Assembly: GCA_934394815.1 (NCBI GenBank)
Contig: CAKRRD010000010.1
Span: 1 to 61,687, forward strand
Length of the DNA: 61,687 nt
Reading direction: 5' to 3'
From: an uncultured Acetatifactor sp.
Lineage (GTDB): Bacteria; Bacillota; Clostridia; Lachnospirales; Lachnospiraceae
Shown here: piece by piece, positions 9,999 through 19,652 of the stretch
Layout of the letters: every line of letters starts with the position of its first letter
Position numbering within the stretch: position 1 is the first letter of the stretch
Translations under genes and position numbers: made by a program
The notes under the pieces: generated by a model
Database searches by the model: none
The model's input: the letters and a program-made list of their open reading frames with translations, nothing else
What the model was told of the DNA's origin: nothing

Positions 9999-10045
9999 CC
10001 CCTCGCATTTATCCCCGGTCGTAGTTTTCCGTGGATGCGGCATGA

Positions 10046-10082
10046 AAAAGGCCACCCTCCGTCTTCTCCGAAGGGTGGCCTT
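10046..10082 (-). terminator. Terminator of the nfeD-slipin operon
   Basis: An 11-bp perfect stem (AAGGCCACCCT with AGGGTGGCCTT) is followed on the minus strand by T residues, 24 bases past the slipin stop. Confidence 0.85.
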
Positions 10083-10105
10083 GATTTTATCGTTTTTTAG
10101 TTTAC

Positions 10106-11029
10106 TTATTCTGCCTTTTTGCCTGCCGCTGCCTTGAAGGTCTCGGCTACGCTGGCAATCCCCTGCAGTTCTGCAGGGAGCAGGATGGTGGTGGCCTGGC
10201 CGTCGGCTACCTTTTCGAAGGCTTCCAGGCTCTTTAACTTCAGGACTGCGGCATCAGCGCCTGCCTCCTTCAGCATCTTGATACCGTCAGCATTTGCCTG
10301 CTGTACCTTGAGGATAGCTTCGGCTTCACCTTCTGCCTCGCGGATCATCTTCTCCTTCTCGGCTTCCGCACGAAGGATGGCTGCCTGCTTATCTGCCTCT
10401 GCGCGAAGGATGGCCGACTCCTTGGCACCTTCTGCCTCCAGGATCTTCGCCTTCTTCTCACCTTCGGCACGAGTAACGGCTTCACGTCTCTCACGCTCAG
10501 CCTTCATCTGCTTCTCCATGGCATTCTGAATCTCTGCGGGAGGAATGATGTTCTTCAACTCCACACGGTTCACCTTGATCCCCCAGGGATCGGTGGCGAT
10601 ATCCAGTGCCGCACGCATCTTGGTGTTGATGGTCTCACGGGAAGTCAGGGTCTGATCCAGCTCCAGATCACCGATGATGTTACGCAGGGTGGTGGCAGTC
10701 AGATTCTCGATGGCCATCATGGGATTTTCCACGCCGTAGGTAAACAGCTTGGGATCCGTGATCTGATAGAAGACTACCGTATCGATCCGCATGGTTACGT
10801 TATCCTTGGTGATTACGGGCTGGGGCGGAAAATCCGCTACCTGCTCTTTTAAGTTGACCTTTCTGGCCACCTTATCAATGAATGGGATCTTTAAGTTGAA
10901 TCCTACATTCCAGGTTGCCTGATAGGCACCCAGACGCTCGATAACGTAGGCCTGTGCCTGCGGCACGATCTTGATGCAGGATACACAGATCCATAATACT
11001 AAAACGACAATAATGATTAATGCTGCCAT
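10106..11029 (-). CDS. SPFH-domain membrane protein (slipin/stomatin, QmcA-like)
   Basis: The 307-residue protein has an N-terminal membrane anchor (about 1-18, IIIVVLVLWICVSCI), then the SPFH/band-7 domain (about 20-190: VPQAQAYVIERLGAYQATWNVG, DPWGIKVNRVELKNI). A long Ala/Glu-rich coiled coil (about 190-270) contains repeated ILRAEA-type heptads. Slipins oligomerise into membrane microdomains. It lies 82 bases downstream of an nfeD gene, and the slipin-NfeD pair is a well-known conserved operon. A strong terminator follows. Confidence 0.93.
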   Translation of the reverse strand: MAALIIIVVLVLWICVSCIKIVPQAQAYVIERLGAYQATWNVGFNLKIPFIDKVARKVNLKEQVADFPPQPVITKDNVTMRIDTVVFYQITDPKLFTYGVENPMMAIENLTATTLRNIIGDLELDQTLTSRETINTKMRAALDIATDPWGIKVNRVELKNIIPPAEIQNAMEKQMKAERERREAVTRAEGEKKAKILEAEGAKESAILRAEADKQAAILRAEAEKEKMIREAEGEAEAILKVQQANADGIKMLKEAGADAAVLKLKSLEAFEKVADGQATTILLPAELQGIASVAETFKAAAGKKAE

Positions 11030-11042
11030 TTCTCCTCCTTCT

Positions 11043-11078
11043 GCGTACGTTCGTGTACGCTGCGTACCCCTTGTACGC
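11043..11078. repeat. Two tandem GCGTAC/GTACGC inverted repeats
   Basis: Two hairpins (GCGTAC-N6-GTACGC and GCGTAC-N5-GTACGC) lie back to back between nfeD and the slipin gene, just upstream of the slipin ribosome binding site. They could affect mRNA processing or translation. Confidence 0.6.
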
Positions 11079-11111
11079 GTTTTTCCCTCATGTATCGGTT
11101 CTACACGATTC

Positions 11112-11591
11112 TTACGTCTGTGACTCCGGTACGGATTCGGTGACCTTTGCCATCTGCGGATCCACTTTGACGATCAGCTTGACCCCGCTGACTGCCACAA
11201 TATCCACCACAGTTCCGGGCTGTAAATCCAGTCCGTCCTTTTCGGTTCTGGCACTCCATTCCTGGCCGCCCACCGTTACCTGTCCGATGCCTTGCAGATT
11301 GTCGATCTCACTGGTCACGATCGCCTGTCTGCCGATCATGCTTTCCACATTCGTCCTTACGCGGTCCCTGTTGAAATACCTGACTGCGACAGGTCTTGTG
11401 AAAAATAACAGCAGCAGAGATACTGCAAAAAATAACAGGATCTGTAACCAGACCGGTGCCTGCAATGCGGCGACGATCACTGCCACGACCGCGCCTCCGG
11501 CGAACCAGATGCTCGTCAGTCCCAGAGTGGCAGCCTCCACACCGATCGATACGATCAATACCACAAGCCACAAGGTTACCATTTCACTCAT
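11112..11591 (-). CDS. NfeD-like membrane protein
   Basis: The 159-residue protein has membrane segments at about 5-25, 28-45 and 50-68, then a C-terminal OB-fold (about 85-150: MIGRQAIVTSEIDNLQGIGQVTVGGQEWSAR) typical of the short NfeD class without the protease domain. It acts in the membrane with its partner slipin, encoded next downstream. The acidic tail carries SVPESQT. Confidence 0.9.
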   Translation of the reverse strand: MSEMVTLWLVVLIVSIGVEAATLGLTSIWFAGGAVVAVIVAALQAPVWLQILLFFAVSLLLLFFTRPVAVRYFNRDRVRTNVESMIGRQAIVTSEIDNLQGIGQVTVGGQEWSARTEKDGLDLQPGTVVDIVAVSGVKLIVKVDPQMAKVTESVPESQT

Positions 11592-11726
11592 ATGATCACT
11601 CCTTTGGTTTTGTAGTTGTATCCAGTGTACTACAAATACCCGCCCGTGACAACCGCTATTAGTGCACGATACCGGATCCTATTGTGCTCTTTGCCGTCCA
11701 TCCGCCTGACCGGGACGCCCGTACAT

Positions 11727-11760
11727 GAAAAGACGGCCTCCCGACTCCGGGACACCGTCT
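11727..11760 (-). terminator. Terminator of the SleB-like hydrolase gene
   Basis: A nested stem (AGACGG/CCGTCT outside, TCCCG/CGGGA inside) is followed by TTTTC on the minus strand, 40 bases past the stop at 11802. Confidence 0.8.
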
Positions 11761-11801
11761 CTTATGGTATGCTCTGTTCTTTTGTAAATTATCCCATGCT
11801 C

Positions 11802-12902
11802 TTAGTAGAATACATGGTTGCCGATGACCAGTCCGTCACGGCCGTTGTTCCGTCTGAAGTGGGTCAGATCTCCTACATTGGAGACGCCGGAGATGGCTTC
11901 CTGTGCTGCCTGGATACAGCTTGCGGAGATCTTGCCGGATTCATATACGGTATTTACCTTACCGTTCAGTGCCGGGGTAAACTGTCCGGACGCATAGATC
12001 ACACCGTGGATACTGTTGGGATATGCTCCGCTCCGTACACGGTTCATAACAACGGAACCTACCGCCAGCTGGCCTTCATAGCTTTCGCAGCCGGCTTCGC
12101 ACTGGATCAGTGCAGCCAACAGCTGTGTAGTATCCGCATCGGTGGTGTACTCGCCATAGTTCACATGGCGCTTCGCCTCACGCTCTGCGGCTTCTCTTGC
12201 CTTGATCTCCTCCAGCGTCTCACCGGTGTCAATCTGGAAATCCAGCGTTACATATTCGGCAGACACATAACCGTCTGCACCTTCGTAGTCAATGCAGACC
12301 CATTCGGGATTGCTGTCGTCTACCACATCTACAATATCGCCCTTGGGAAGAAGTCCCAAGACACCGGCTTCCTGATCTGCTTCGGTTCTCACACGGAGTG
12401 TCTCCGTATCGACCTGTGCAATCATTCTGCCCACATCATTGGCCAGTGCTTTTGCATCATCGCCGAACAAGAGATATTCGTCCTTTGCCCAGCCGATCAT
12501 TGTACCGGACTGGATCCTGGTCCAGCCGTCCTTACGCTCCAGAATCGTTCCTCCACAGTCCTTGTAGAGTTTACCAACCTTGGAAGCATCCTCACTGGCA
12601 TCGCTTCGTACATTCACGGCATCCCTTACGTTCGCCATGACCAGTCCGGAACTGATCTCCTCCTCGGAAGGGAAGGTCAGGTTCAATGACTCCACTGTGG
12701 CATTGATCACCTCCGTACTGTTTTTGGAACCGGGATCCAGGATGGATGCGACACCACCGTTCAGATCATTCACATAATTTCTCGTATTACCCGCCTGCGC
12801 GGTCATGCTCATTTGCATGCTCAGGAAGAAAGAACAGAGCAGTCCTACGCATACAACCAGCATTCTTCTGCTTTTTGTCATCTTGATACACGCCTTTCCC
12901 AC
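11802..12902 (-). CDS. Cell wall hydrolase with SH3 domains (SleB family)
   Basis: The 366-residue exported protein has an N-terminal signal peptide (basic residues, then LVVCVGLLCSFFLSMQMSMTAQAG). Two bacterial SH3 domains (about 75-135 and 140-210: VNVRSDASEDASKVGKL; LRVRTEADQEAGVLG) follow, then a Glu/Lys/Arg linker. The C-terminal SleB/CwlJ-type hydrolase domain (about 255-366) has LLAALIQCEAGCESYEGQ, with the likely catalytic Glu, and VGSVVMNRVRS. Family members cleave peptidoglycan in cell-wall turnover or spore germination; the SH3 domains suggest wall binding. A 180-base gap separates it from proC, and its own terminator follows, so it is probably monocistronic. Confidence 0.9.
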   Translation of the reverse strand: MGKACIKMTKSRRMLVVCVGLLCSFFLSMQMSMTAQAGNTRNYVNDLNGGVASILDPGSKNSTEVINATVESLNLTFPSEEEISSGLVMANVRDAVNVRSDASEDASKVGKLYKDCGGTILERKDGWTRIQSGTMIGWAKDEYLLFGDDAKALANDVGRMIAQVDTETLRVRTEADQEAGVLGLLPKGDIVDVVDDSNPEWVCIDYEGADGYVSAEYVTLDFQIDTGETLEEIKAREAAEREAKRHVNYGEYTTDADTTQLLAALIQCEAGCESYEGQLAVGSVVMNRVRSGAYPNSIHGVIYASGQFTPALNGKVNTVYESGKISASCIQAAQEAISGVSNVGDLTHFRRNNGRDGLVIGNHVFY

Positions 12903-13081
12903 AGGAAGATTCCCCGACGGGGTGGTATACCTGTGGATCTCACCAGTGAATAGTATATGCTTAAATTATTAAGATTTTCACCGGTTTGTTACAAAAATGT
13001 TAAATTTGTTACGCGGAATATCATAGCAGATGACAAAATTTTTGTCAAGTTTTGAGATTATCCCATGATTTTTCAAGCTTT

Positions 13082-13879
13082 TTACATGTTTTTGGACTTC
13101 TCAATGCAGGCATCCATGGCATCCATAACGGCAGCCCGCATGCCCTTTTCCTCCAGCACTTTGACAGCCTGGATCGTGGTGCCTCCGGGAGAGCATACCA
13201 TATCTTTCAGTTCTCCGGGATGTTTTCCGGTCTCCAGCACCATTTTCGCACTTCCGAGAACGGACTGGGCGGCAAATTCATAAGCCTGCTTTCTGGGCAT
13301 TCCGGCTGCGACTGCCTCATCCGCCATAGCCTCGATGAACAGAAATACATACGCCGGAGAACTACCGCTGACACCGACAACCACATCCATCAGGCGCTCC
13401 GGCACCACACTGGCGATACCGAAGGAACGTAACAGTGCCAGCACCTGTTCTGTCTCTTCCACCGTAACATTGTCTCCCAAGCAGACACCTGTGCAGCCTT
13501 CCAGCACCAGCGCCGGTGTGTTGGGCATGCAGCGGATCAGCTTTAATTCCGGTCTGCCGAAAGCCTCTTTCAAATAATCCAGTGTCCTTCCGGCGGCAAT
13601 GCTGACGATCAGGGTCTCCTCCGCTACAACGTCCTTAATCTGGGCGATGACTTCCGGGAAGAAAATGGGTTTTACCGCCAGAAACAGAATGTCTGCCTTC
13701 TCCGCCACAATCTTATTGTTCGTCGTTGTGTTAATATTAAATTTTGTTTTAACTTTTTCTGCTGTTGTTTCCGTTTTGGAAGAACCGATGATGTCCTCGG
13801 GCGCTGCAATCCCTTTTTGCAGCATTCCTCCGATCATGGCCGTAGCCATATTTCCCAGTCCGATAAATCCGATCTTCAT
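13082..13879 (-). CDS. proC: Pyrroline-5-carboxylate reductase
   Basis: The 265-residue enzyme carries out the last step of proline synthesis, NAD(P)H-dependent reduction of pyrroline-5-carboxylate. The N-terminal Rossmann motif is GFIGLGNMATAMIGGML. The family signatures VKPIFFPEVI, RCMPNTPALV, GVSGSSPAYVFLFIEAMAD and the C-terminal substrate loop CSPGGTTIQA are all present. Length is normal. It ends 55 bases upstream of nothing else in its direction; the rRNA methyltransferase gene precedes it by 54 bases, so the two may share a transcript. Confidence 0.96.
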   Translation of the reverse strand: MKIGFIGLGNMATAMIGGMLQKGIAAPEDIIGSSKTETTAEKVKTKFNINTTTNNKIVAEKADILFLAVKPIFFPEVIAQIKDVVAEETLIVSIAAGRTLDYLKEAFGRPELKLIRCMPNTPALVLEGCTGVCLGDNVTVEETEQVLALLRSFGIASVVPERLMDVVVGVSGSSPAYVFLFIEAMADEAVAAGMPRKQAYEFAAQSVLGSAKMVLETGKHPGELKDMVCSPGGTTIQAVKVLEEKGMRAAVMDAMDACIEKSKNM

Positions 13880-13933
13880 AATGCCTGTCCTCCTATACTG
13901 TCTTTCTTCTATAATTGGTTATCCGGAATCCTT

Positions 13934-14737
13934 TTACAGACTCCGTTGTCTGTGGGCTTCGTACATCAGAAGCGCAGCCGCAATGGAAGCATTCAGGGAT
14001 TCCACCCTGCCCTCCATGGGAATTTTAAGATACTGTCCCGCCCGGTCGGAGATCTCTCCGGATAAGCCATTTCCTTCGTTGCCGATCAGGAATGCCGTAG
14101 GCTCCCGGAAGGAAAAGGAATCGTAATATTTCTGCCCTTTCAGGTGTGCCGCATAGGTATGGATCCCCTTTTCATGCATCCGGTCCAGCACCGGTGTCAG
14201 TTCCGGCACATAGACAAAAGGCACCCGGAAAATAGAACCCATGGTAGCCCGTATGGTCTTCGGATTGAAGATATCTACGGTCTGGCTGTTCATGATAACA
14301 CCCGTTATTCCTGCTCCTTCTCCGGTGCGGATCATGGTTCCCAGATTGCCGGGATCCTGCAGATTCTCCAGAATCAAAAATAAGGGATCCGGCTGTTCCA
14401 GCAGCTGTGTCAGATCATAGGAAGGCTGTTCCAGTACCGTCAGGATGCCCTGAGGTGTCTGGGTATCCGCCATTTTTGCAAATACCTCCGGGGACACGGT
14501 CTCATAACCTGTCTGCTGCAGTCTGTCCCAGAATGCGGAATCTCCGTTCTGTGCATTCTGCCGGATCTTCTGTTCCAGCTCTTCCGTAATGTAGACCTCC
14601 CGCACACTTTTGACCGGAGCCTCCTCGCACATTCTGATGCCCTCCGCCAGAAATACGTGATCCCTGCGGCGCTCCTTTGCCTTGGTCTGCCACTGGACGA
14701 CCTGTTTAACTTTTGCATTGTTGTTGCTTGTGATCAT
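13934..14737 (-). CDS. TrmH/SpoU-family RNA 2'-O-methyltransferase
   Basis: The 267-residue protein methylates ribose in rRNA or tRNA using SAM through the SPOUT trefoil knot. Residues about 1-100 are the substrate-binding domain (MITSNNNAKVKQVVQWQTKAKERRRDHVFLAEG). The knot motifs are LENLQDPGNLGTMIRT, AFLIGNEGNGLS and IPMEGRVESLNASIAAALLMYE. I chose the ATG at 14737 because a GGGAG ribosome binding site lies about 8 bases upstream and the family start MITS aligns. The frame stays open further upstream without family similarity. The exact RNA target cannot be read from the sequence. Confidence 0.9.
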   Translation of the reverse strand: MITSNNNAKVKQVVQWQTKAKERRRDHVFLAEGIRMCEEAPVKSVREVYITEELEQKIRQNAQNGDSAFWDRLQQTGYETVSPEVFAKMADTQTPQGILTVLEQPSYDLTQLLEQPDPLFLILENLQDPGNLGTMIRTGEGAGITGVIMNSQTVDIFNPKTIRATMGSIFRVPFVYVPELTPVLDRMHEKGIHTYAAHLKGQKYYDSFSFREPTAFLIGNEGNGLSGEISDRAGQYLKIPMEGRVESLNASIAAALLMYEAHRQRSL

Positions 14738-14841
14738 ATCTGTCTGCTCCCTGCTATCCAGCCATAATAACGCGACTTCCCGTGCTGCGGTCCCCGCCTG
14801 CGGACAACCGGGGATACCTTCTATGGATGAATTTATTATAG

Positions 14842-14877
14842 TCAAAAAGGCGTTTCCACGCAATGGGAAACGCCTTT
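14842..14877 (-). terminator. pfkA terminator
   Basis: A 12-bp stem (AAAGGCGTTTCC with GGAAACGCCTTT) and a following T run on the minus strand lie 20 bases past the pfkA stop. Confidence 0.88.
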
Positions 14878-14896
14878 GTAATCCGAATCTGTTGAA

Positions 14897-15871
14897 TTAG
14901 ATGGACAGCAGATGAGATACCTCGAACTGGTACTCGTTGATGCCCTTCTGCATCTGCAAAGCTTCCTCGATATCAAAATCGATGAACTCGCCGTGCTGGT
15001 AACCTACGACACGGTTGGTCTTGCCTTCCAGCATAATGTCTACTGCGTAAGCACCCATGATCGATGCATAGTAACGATCCTTGGCAGTCGGGCTTCCGCC
15101 GCGCTGCATGTAACCTAAGATCGTAGCACGGGTCTCAATACCGGTAGCTGCCTCGATACGACGGGCCATGGAAGTGGAATGTCCGATTCCCTCGGCATTG
15201 ATGATGATATGATGGGTCTTACCATGCTTACGGTTGGTAATGATATTATTGATAATATTCTGTTCGTTGTAATCGTACTTCTCGGGAAGCAGGATATCCT
15301 CGGCACCGTTGGCAATACCGCACCACAGAGCGATATAACCGGCATTTCTGCCCATTACCTCGATGATACTGCATCTCTCATGAGAGGAAGAGGTATCCTT
15401 AACCTTGTCGATTGCCTGCATTGCTGTGTTGACAGCGGTATCGAAACCGATGGTGTACTCGGTACATGCAATATCCAGATCGATAGTACCGGGAAGACCG
15501 ATGGTATTGATACCAAGTCTGGACAGGGCCTGCGCGCCACGATAGGAACCGTCACCGCCGATAACAACGATACCGTCAATACCATGCTTTCTGCAGATCT
15601 CAGCACCCTTCTTCTGTCCTTCCGCTTCCTTGAACTCCAGACAACGTGCAGTTCCCAGAATCGTACCACCACGCTGGATGATATCGGACACGTCCTTTGC
15701 CTGCATATCTATGATCTCTTCATTCAAAAGACCCTGATAGCCTTTTTTGATACCCTTAACTTTCAGTCCTCTTGCAATGGCTGTACGAACAACAGCACGG
15801 ATAGCAGCGTTCATTCCCGGTGCATCACCGCCGCTGGTCAATACGCCGATCGTCTTAATCTCTTTTGCCAT
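14897..15871 (-). CDS. pfkA: ATP-dependent 6-phosphofructokinase
   Basis: The 324-residue enzyme makes fructose 1,6-bisphosphate, the committed glycolytic step. GGDGS (about 103-107) and PGTID mark the ATP-dependent rather than pyrophosphate class. The substrate motifs MGRNAGYIAL, ERCSIIEVMGR and YMQRGGSPTAKDR are present. The active-site loop reads TIDLD instead of the TIDND of E. coli PfkA; the catalytic Asp is kept. RBS AGGAGG lies 8 bases upstream. It follows dnaE by 55 bases and ends at a strong terminator. Confidence 0.96.
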   Translation of the reverse strand: MAKEIKTIGVLTSGGDAPGMNAAIRAVVRTAIARGLKVKGIKKGYQGLLNEEIIDMQAKDVSDIIQRGGTILGTARCLEFKEAEGQKKGAEICRKHGIDGIVVIGGDGSYRGAQALSRLGINTIGLPGTIDLDIACTEYTIGFDTAVNTAMQAIDKVKDTSSSHERCSIIEVMGRNAGYIALWCGIANGAEDILLPEKYDYNEQNIINNIITNRKHGKTHHIIINAEGIGHSTSMARRIEAATGIETRATILGYMQRGGSPTAKDRYYASIMGAYAVDIMLEGKTNRVVGYQHGEFIDFDIEEALQMQKGINEYQFEVSHLLSI

Positions 15872-15926
15872 GACTGTTACCTCCTAAGTAAACGAACGAA
15901 TAGTTTTCTCTTCTCGATTCCTTATT

Positions 15927-18900
15927 TTAATCTATTTTTGAGTGGTTTTCAATAGGTTTCGTTATAAATTTAACATTTTCTTTTCCAAACAACAATGTAA
16001 GCTTTTCCATTAAGGCTTCGTTGGCATTCACCCGGAGATTTTCGGGTAAAATCTTATAATTTTTAATATCCCGCAGATAGATCACCACGTCGTCATTGCC
16101 ATCGGAATCTGCCATGGCCTGCAGCAGTTCTGCTTCTCTTTCCTTGTAGGAATCCATGTCCGGAAACTGGATCCAGGCTCCCGCAGGCATACCTTTTTTC
16201 TGCTTTGTTCCGCCGCCCTGCGGCCGCTGTCCGGACTTCATCTGCCCAGTCTGTCCACCGGATGCATTCCCGGCCGCAGCACCTCCCGGATACTGCCCGT
16301 TGCCGTAGTCTCCGCCGCGATTGCTGCCTCCTCGACCCCCGCCGTAATTTCTGGGGAACAGAGGCTGGTTCGCTGCCCTTGCAGCCTGCGCATCCTCAAA
16401 GCTGATGATCTGGTCGCAGATCAGCTTGCCGTCCTTGTCTTCCTCCAGTGACACCCTTCCCCGGATAAATACTTTCGCATCCTCCACAAGCAATGTACTG
16501 TAGCGCTCGTACATCTGCGGAAATACCACCACTTCCACATTGCCGATCAGATCCTCCACATTTAAAAATGCCATGATCTTGTCGTTTTTAGTGTATTTTA
16601 CCGTCTTGTCGGCGATCAGTCCGCCGATGACCGCATTGGCCTGATCCTTGACTAACTGCACCTCTCCGGTCTCTTCGTCTAATGCAAAATCCCCGGCAGT
16701 ATTGCTGATGCAGTTCTGCCACAGTTCCTGATATTCCTCCAGGGGATGTCCGCTGACATAAACACCCAGCACCTCTTTTTCGAAACCCAGCAGCATCTCC
16801 TTGTTGTATTCACCCACATCCGGCATCCGGATATCGAATTCTTCCTTATTTTCTTCCCCTGCGATGTCAAACAGGGATATCTGCCCGGCCAGATTGTTCT
16901 TTTTGTCATGGGCAATATGATCCGCAATCTGCACATAGACGCTCATGAACTGTTTTCTGGTGCCACCCAGACCGTCCAGTGCTCCCGCCTTGATCAGATT
17001 TTCAATAGCCCGCTTGTTCATCTCCTTTTTGTCGGACATACGGGTAATAAAATCCTTCAGATTCGTGAAGGGTCCTCTCTCCTTACGCTCCTGTACCAGG
17101 CTGTCAATGATGGGGCGTCCCACACTCTTGATAGCCGTCAGGGCATAACGGATCTTGCCATCCGTCACGGAGAATCCGGCTTCTCCCGCATTTACATCCG
17201 GAGGCAGAATGGCGATGCCCATATTCCGGCAGTTTAAGATATACTCTGAAACCTTTTTCGGGTTATCAATGACGGAGGTCATCAGCGCCGCCATGAACTC
17301 CACGGGATAATAATATTTCAAATAAGCCGTCTGGTAGGCCACCACCGCATAACAGGCCGCGTGAGACTTGTTAAACGCATATTTGGCAAAATCCATCATC
17401 ATATCGTAGATCTGCCCTGCTGTCTGCTCATCAATCCCGTTGGCAATACAGCCGGGGACATTCTCCTCGGGATTGCCGTAGATGAAGTTCGCCCGCTCTT
17501 TTTCCATGACGGACTGCTTCTTCTTACTCATGGCACGGCGCACCAGATCGCTTCGTCCCAGCGTATAGCCCGCCAGATCACGAACAATCTGCATTACCTG
17601 CTCCTGATACACGATACAGCCATATGTCGGCTTCAATATCGGCTCCAGCTGGGGACAGGCATAGGTCACGGCATCCGGATGGTTCTTACCCTGAATGTAT
17701 TTCGGAATAAAATCCATGGGCCCCGGACGGTACAGGGAAATACCGGCCACCACATCCTCCAGATTCTGGGGACGCAGTTCCTTCATGAAGCTTTTCATTC
17801 CGGCACTTTCCAGCTGGAACACTCCTTCCGTTCTGCCGGTGCCGATGGAAGCCAGTACTTTCGGATCGTTATAATCAATGGCATCCACATCAATGTGTCT
17901 GCCGGTGGTATTCTCGATGAATTTCACCGCATCATGGATCACCGTCAGGGTACGCAGACCCAGAAAATCCATTTTCAACAGCCCCAGTTCTTCCAGCGTT
18001 GTCATGGTAAACTGGGTGACGATGGAACCATCGGAACCCCTGGACAGGGGTACAAATTCATCCGCCGCCTTCTGACAGATGACCACCCCCGCCGCGTGCA
18101 TGGAGGTATGTCTGGGCAGTCCTTCCAGGCGCTTACACATATCGATCAGATGATGCACCTGCTCATCCTCCTGATAAAGCTTGCGGAATTCCGGATTCAT
18201 TTCCAACGCCTTGTTCAAAGTAATATTCAGTTCGTTGGGTACCATCTTGGCAATGGAATCCACGAAAGCATAGGGCAGATCCATGACACGGCCCACGTCG
18301 CGGATGACACCCTTGGCCGCCAGTGTACCGAAGGTAACAATCTGTACCACCTTGTCGTTACCGTATTTTCTGCCTACATAATCGATGACTTCCTGTCTCC
18401 GTTCGAAGCAGAAGTCCACGTCGATATCGGGCATGGAGACACGTTCCGGGTTCAGGAATCGTTCAAACAGCAGATTATAATGAATCGGGTCGATGTTGGT
18501 GATCTTCAGGCAATATGCCACGATACTTCCCGCGGCGGAGCCTCGTCCCGGTCCCACCGGAATCCCGTGTTCTTTCGCATAATTGATAAAATCCCATACG
18601 ATCAGGAAGTAGTCCACATATCCCATTCTGCGGATAACACCCAGTTCGTAATCCAGCCGTTCCCGCAGAGTCTGTCCGGTCTCTCCGGCGGGCTGGTTGC
18701 CGTCGCCGTAACGCTCCGACAGTCCGTCATTACAGAGTTTGTTCAAATAGCTCCAGGAATCATACCCTTCCGGCACATCGTATTTCGGCAGCTTTGTCAC
18801 GCCGAATTCAATCTCCACGTTACAGCGGTCTGCGATCCGCTGGGTATTCTCCACCGCCTCCCAGGCATAGGGGAACAGTCCCTTCATTTCTTCTTCGCTT

Positions 18901-19637
18901 TTGACATAATACTGGCCGCCCTCATAGCGCATACGGTCCTCGTCCGCCAGCTTTTTGCCTGTCTGTAAACACAGCAGGATGTCATGGGGAATGGCATCTT
19001 CCGCGTAGGTATAATGCACATCATTGGTAGTTACCAGGGGAATGTCCAGTTCCTTACTCATCTGGAGCAGTTCCATATTCACGGTACGCTGCTCCGGGAT
19101 GCCGTGATCCTGCAATTCCAGAAAATAGTTGCCCTTGCCGAAGCAGGCTTCATATTTGCGGGCCGCCTTTCTTGCCTCGTCCTTCATGCCCTTGAGAATG
19201 AACCGGGGGACTTCTCCCGCAAGGCAGGCCGACAGTGCAATAATGCCCTCGTGGAACTCCTGCAGCACTTCCATGTCCACACGGGGTTTATAATAATAGC
19301 CTTCCGTAAAACCGCGGCTGACGATTTTCATGAGATTCGCATAGCCGGTATTATTCTCTGCCAACAGCACCAGATGATGATAACGCTCTTCCCCGCCGGT
19401 CAGTTCCTTGTCAAAACGGGAATTCGGTGCCACATACACTTCGCAGCCCAGGATTGGCTTGATCCCCGCCTCTCTGGCCGCACGATAGAAATCAATCACA
19501 CCGTACATAACACCATGGTCGGTGATCGCCGCGCTGTCCATGCCCAGTTCCTTAACTCTGGCTACATACTCCCTGATCTTGTTGGAGCCGTCTAACAGCG
19601 AATATTCTGTATGAACATGAAGATGTGCAAATGCCAT
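15927..19637 (-). CDS. dnaE: DNA polymerase III alpha subunit, DnaE type
   Basis: This 1236-residue replicative polymerase starts with a PHP domain (AHLHVHTEYSLLDG, TDHGVMYG, HEGIIALSACLAGE). The family C palm carries the catalytic GPGRGSAAGSIVAYCL and PDIDVDF (about residue 410). The fingers, a helix-hairpin-helix and a C-terminal OB domain (about 985-1090: VIGGLIADKTVKYTKNDKIMAFLNVED) follow. Residues about 1097-1149 form an unusual Gly/Arg/Gln-rich linker (NYGGGRGGSNRGGDYG) before a final alpha/beta region ending SKID. The PHP metal ligands look intact. It is co-directional with rsmH, a small hypothetical gene and pfkA. Confidence 0.96.
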   Translation of the reverse strand: MAFAHLHVHTEYSLLDGSNKIREYVARVKELGMDSAAITDHGVMYGVIDFYRAAREAGIKPILGCEVYVAPNSRFDKELTGGEERYHHLVLLAENNTGYANLMKIVSRGFTEGYYYKPRVDMEVLQEFHEGIIALSACLAGEVPRFILKGMKDEARKAARKYEACFGKGNYFLELQDHGIPEQRTVNMELLQMSKELDIPLVTTNDVHYTYAEDAIPHDILLCLQTGKKLADEDRMRYEGGQYYVKSEEEMKGLFPYAWEAVENTQRIADRCNVEIEFGVTKLPKYDVPEGYDSWSYLNKLCNDGLSERYGDGNQPAGETGQTLRERLDYELGVIRRMGYVDYFLIVWDFINYAKEHGIPVGPGRGSAAGSIVAYCLKITNIDPIHYNLLFERFLNPERVSMPDIDVDFCFERRQEVIDYVGRKYGNDKVVQIVTFGTLAAKGVIRDVGRVMDLPYAFVDSIAKMVPNELNITLNKALEMNPEFRKLYQEDEQVHHLIDMCKRLEGLPRHTSMHAAGVVICQKAADEFVPLSRGSDGSIVTQFTMTTLEELGLLKMDFLGLRTLTVIHDAVKFIENTTGRHIDVDAIDYNDPKVLASIGTGRTEGVFQLESAGMKSFMKELRPQNLEDVVAGISLYRPGPMDFIPKYIQGKNHPDAVTYACPQLEPILKPTYGCIVYQEQVMQIVRDLAGYTLGRSDLVRRAMSKKKQSVMEKERANFIYGNPEENVPGCIANGIDEQTAGQIYDMMMDFAKYAFNKSHAACYAVVAYQTAYLKYYYPVEFMAALMTSVIDNPKKVSEYILNCRNMGIAILPPDVNAGEAGFSVTDGKIRYALTAIKSVGRPIIDSLVQERKERGPFTNLKDFITRMSDKKEMNKRAIENLIKAGALDGLGGTRKQFMSVYVQIADHIAHDKKNNLAGQISLFDIAGEENKEEFDIRMPDVGEYNKEMLLGFEKEVLGVYVSGHPLEEYQELWQNCISNTAGDFALDEETGEVQLVKDQANAVIGGLIADKTVKYTKNDKIMAFLNVEDLIGNVEVVVFPQMYERYSTLLVEDAKVFIRGRVSLEEDKDGKLICDQIISFEDAQAARAANQPLFPRNYGGGRGGSNRGGDYGNGQYPGGAAAGNASGGQTGQMKSGQRPQGGGTKQKKGMPAGAWIQFPDMDSYKEREAELLQAMADSDGNDDVVIYLRDIKNYKILPENLRVNANEALMEKLTLLFGKENVKFITKPIENHSKID

Positions 19638-19652
19638 TTTGTCGTTCCCTTT

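Noticed and set aside
9960..10000. A confident arginine-repressor box before argF
   Set aside because: The AT-rich palindrome only loosely fits the ArgR consensus, so it is mentioned with the promoter but not listed on its own.
17361..18968. A 535-codon open frame on the plus strand
   Set aside because: It is opposite dnaE, whose motifs are unambiguous. The frame has no ribosome binding site or recognisable domain and arises from the GC-rich codon use of the other strand.
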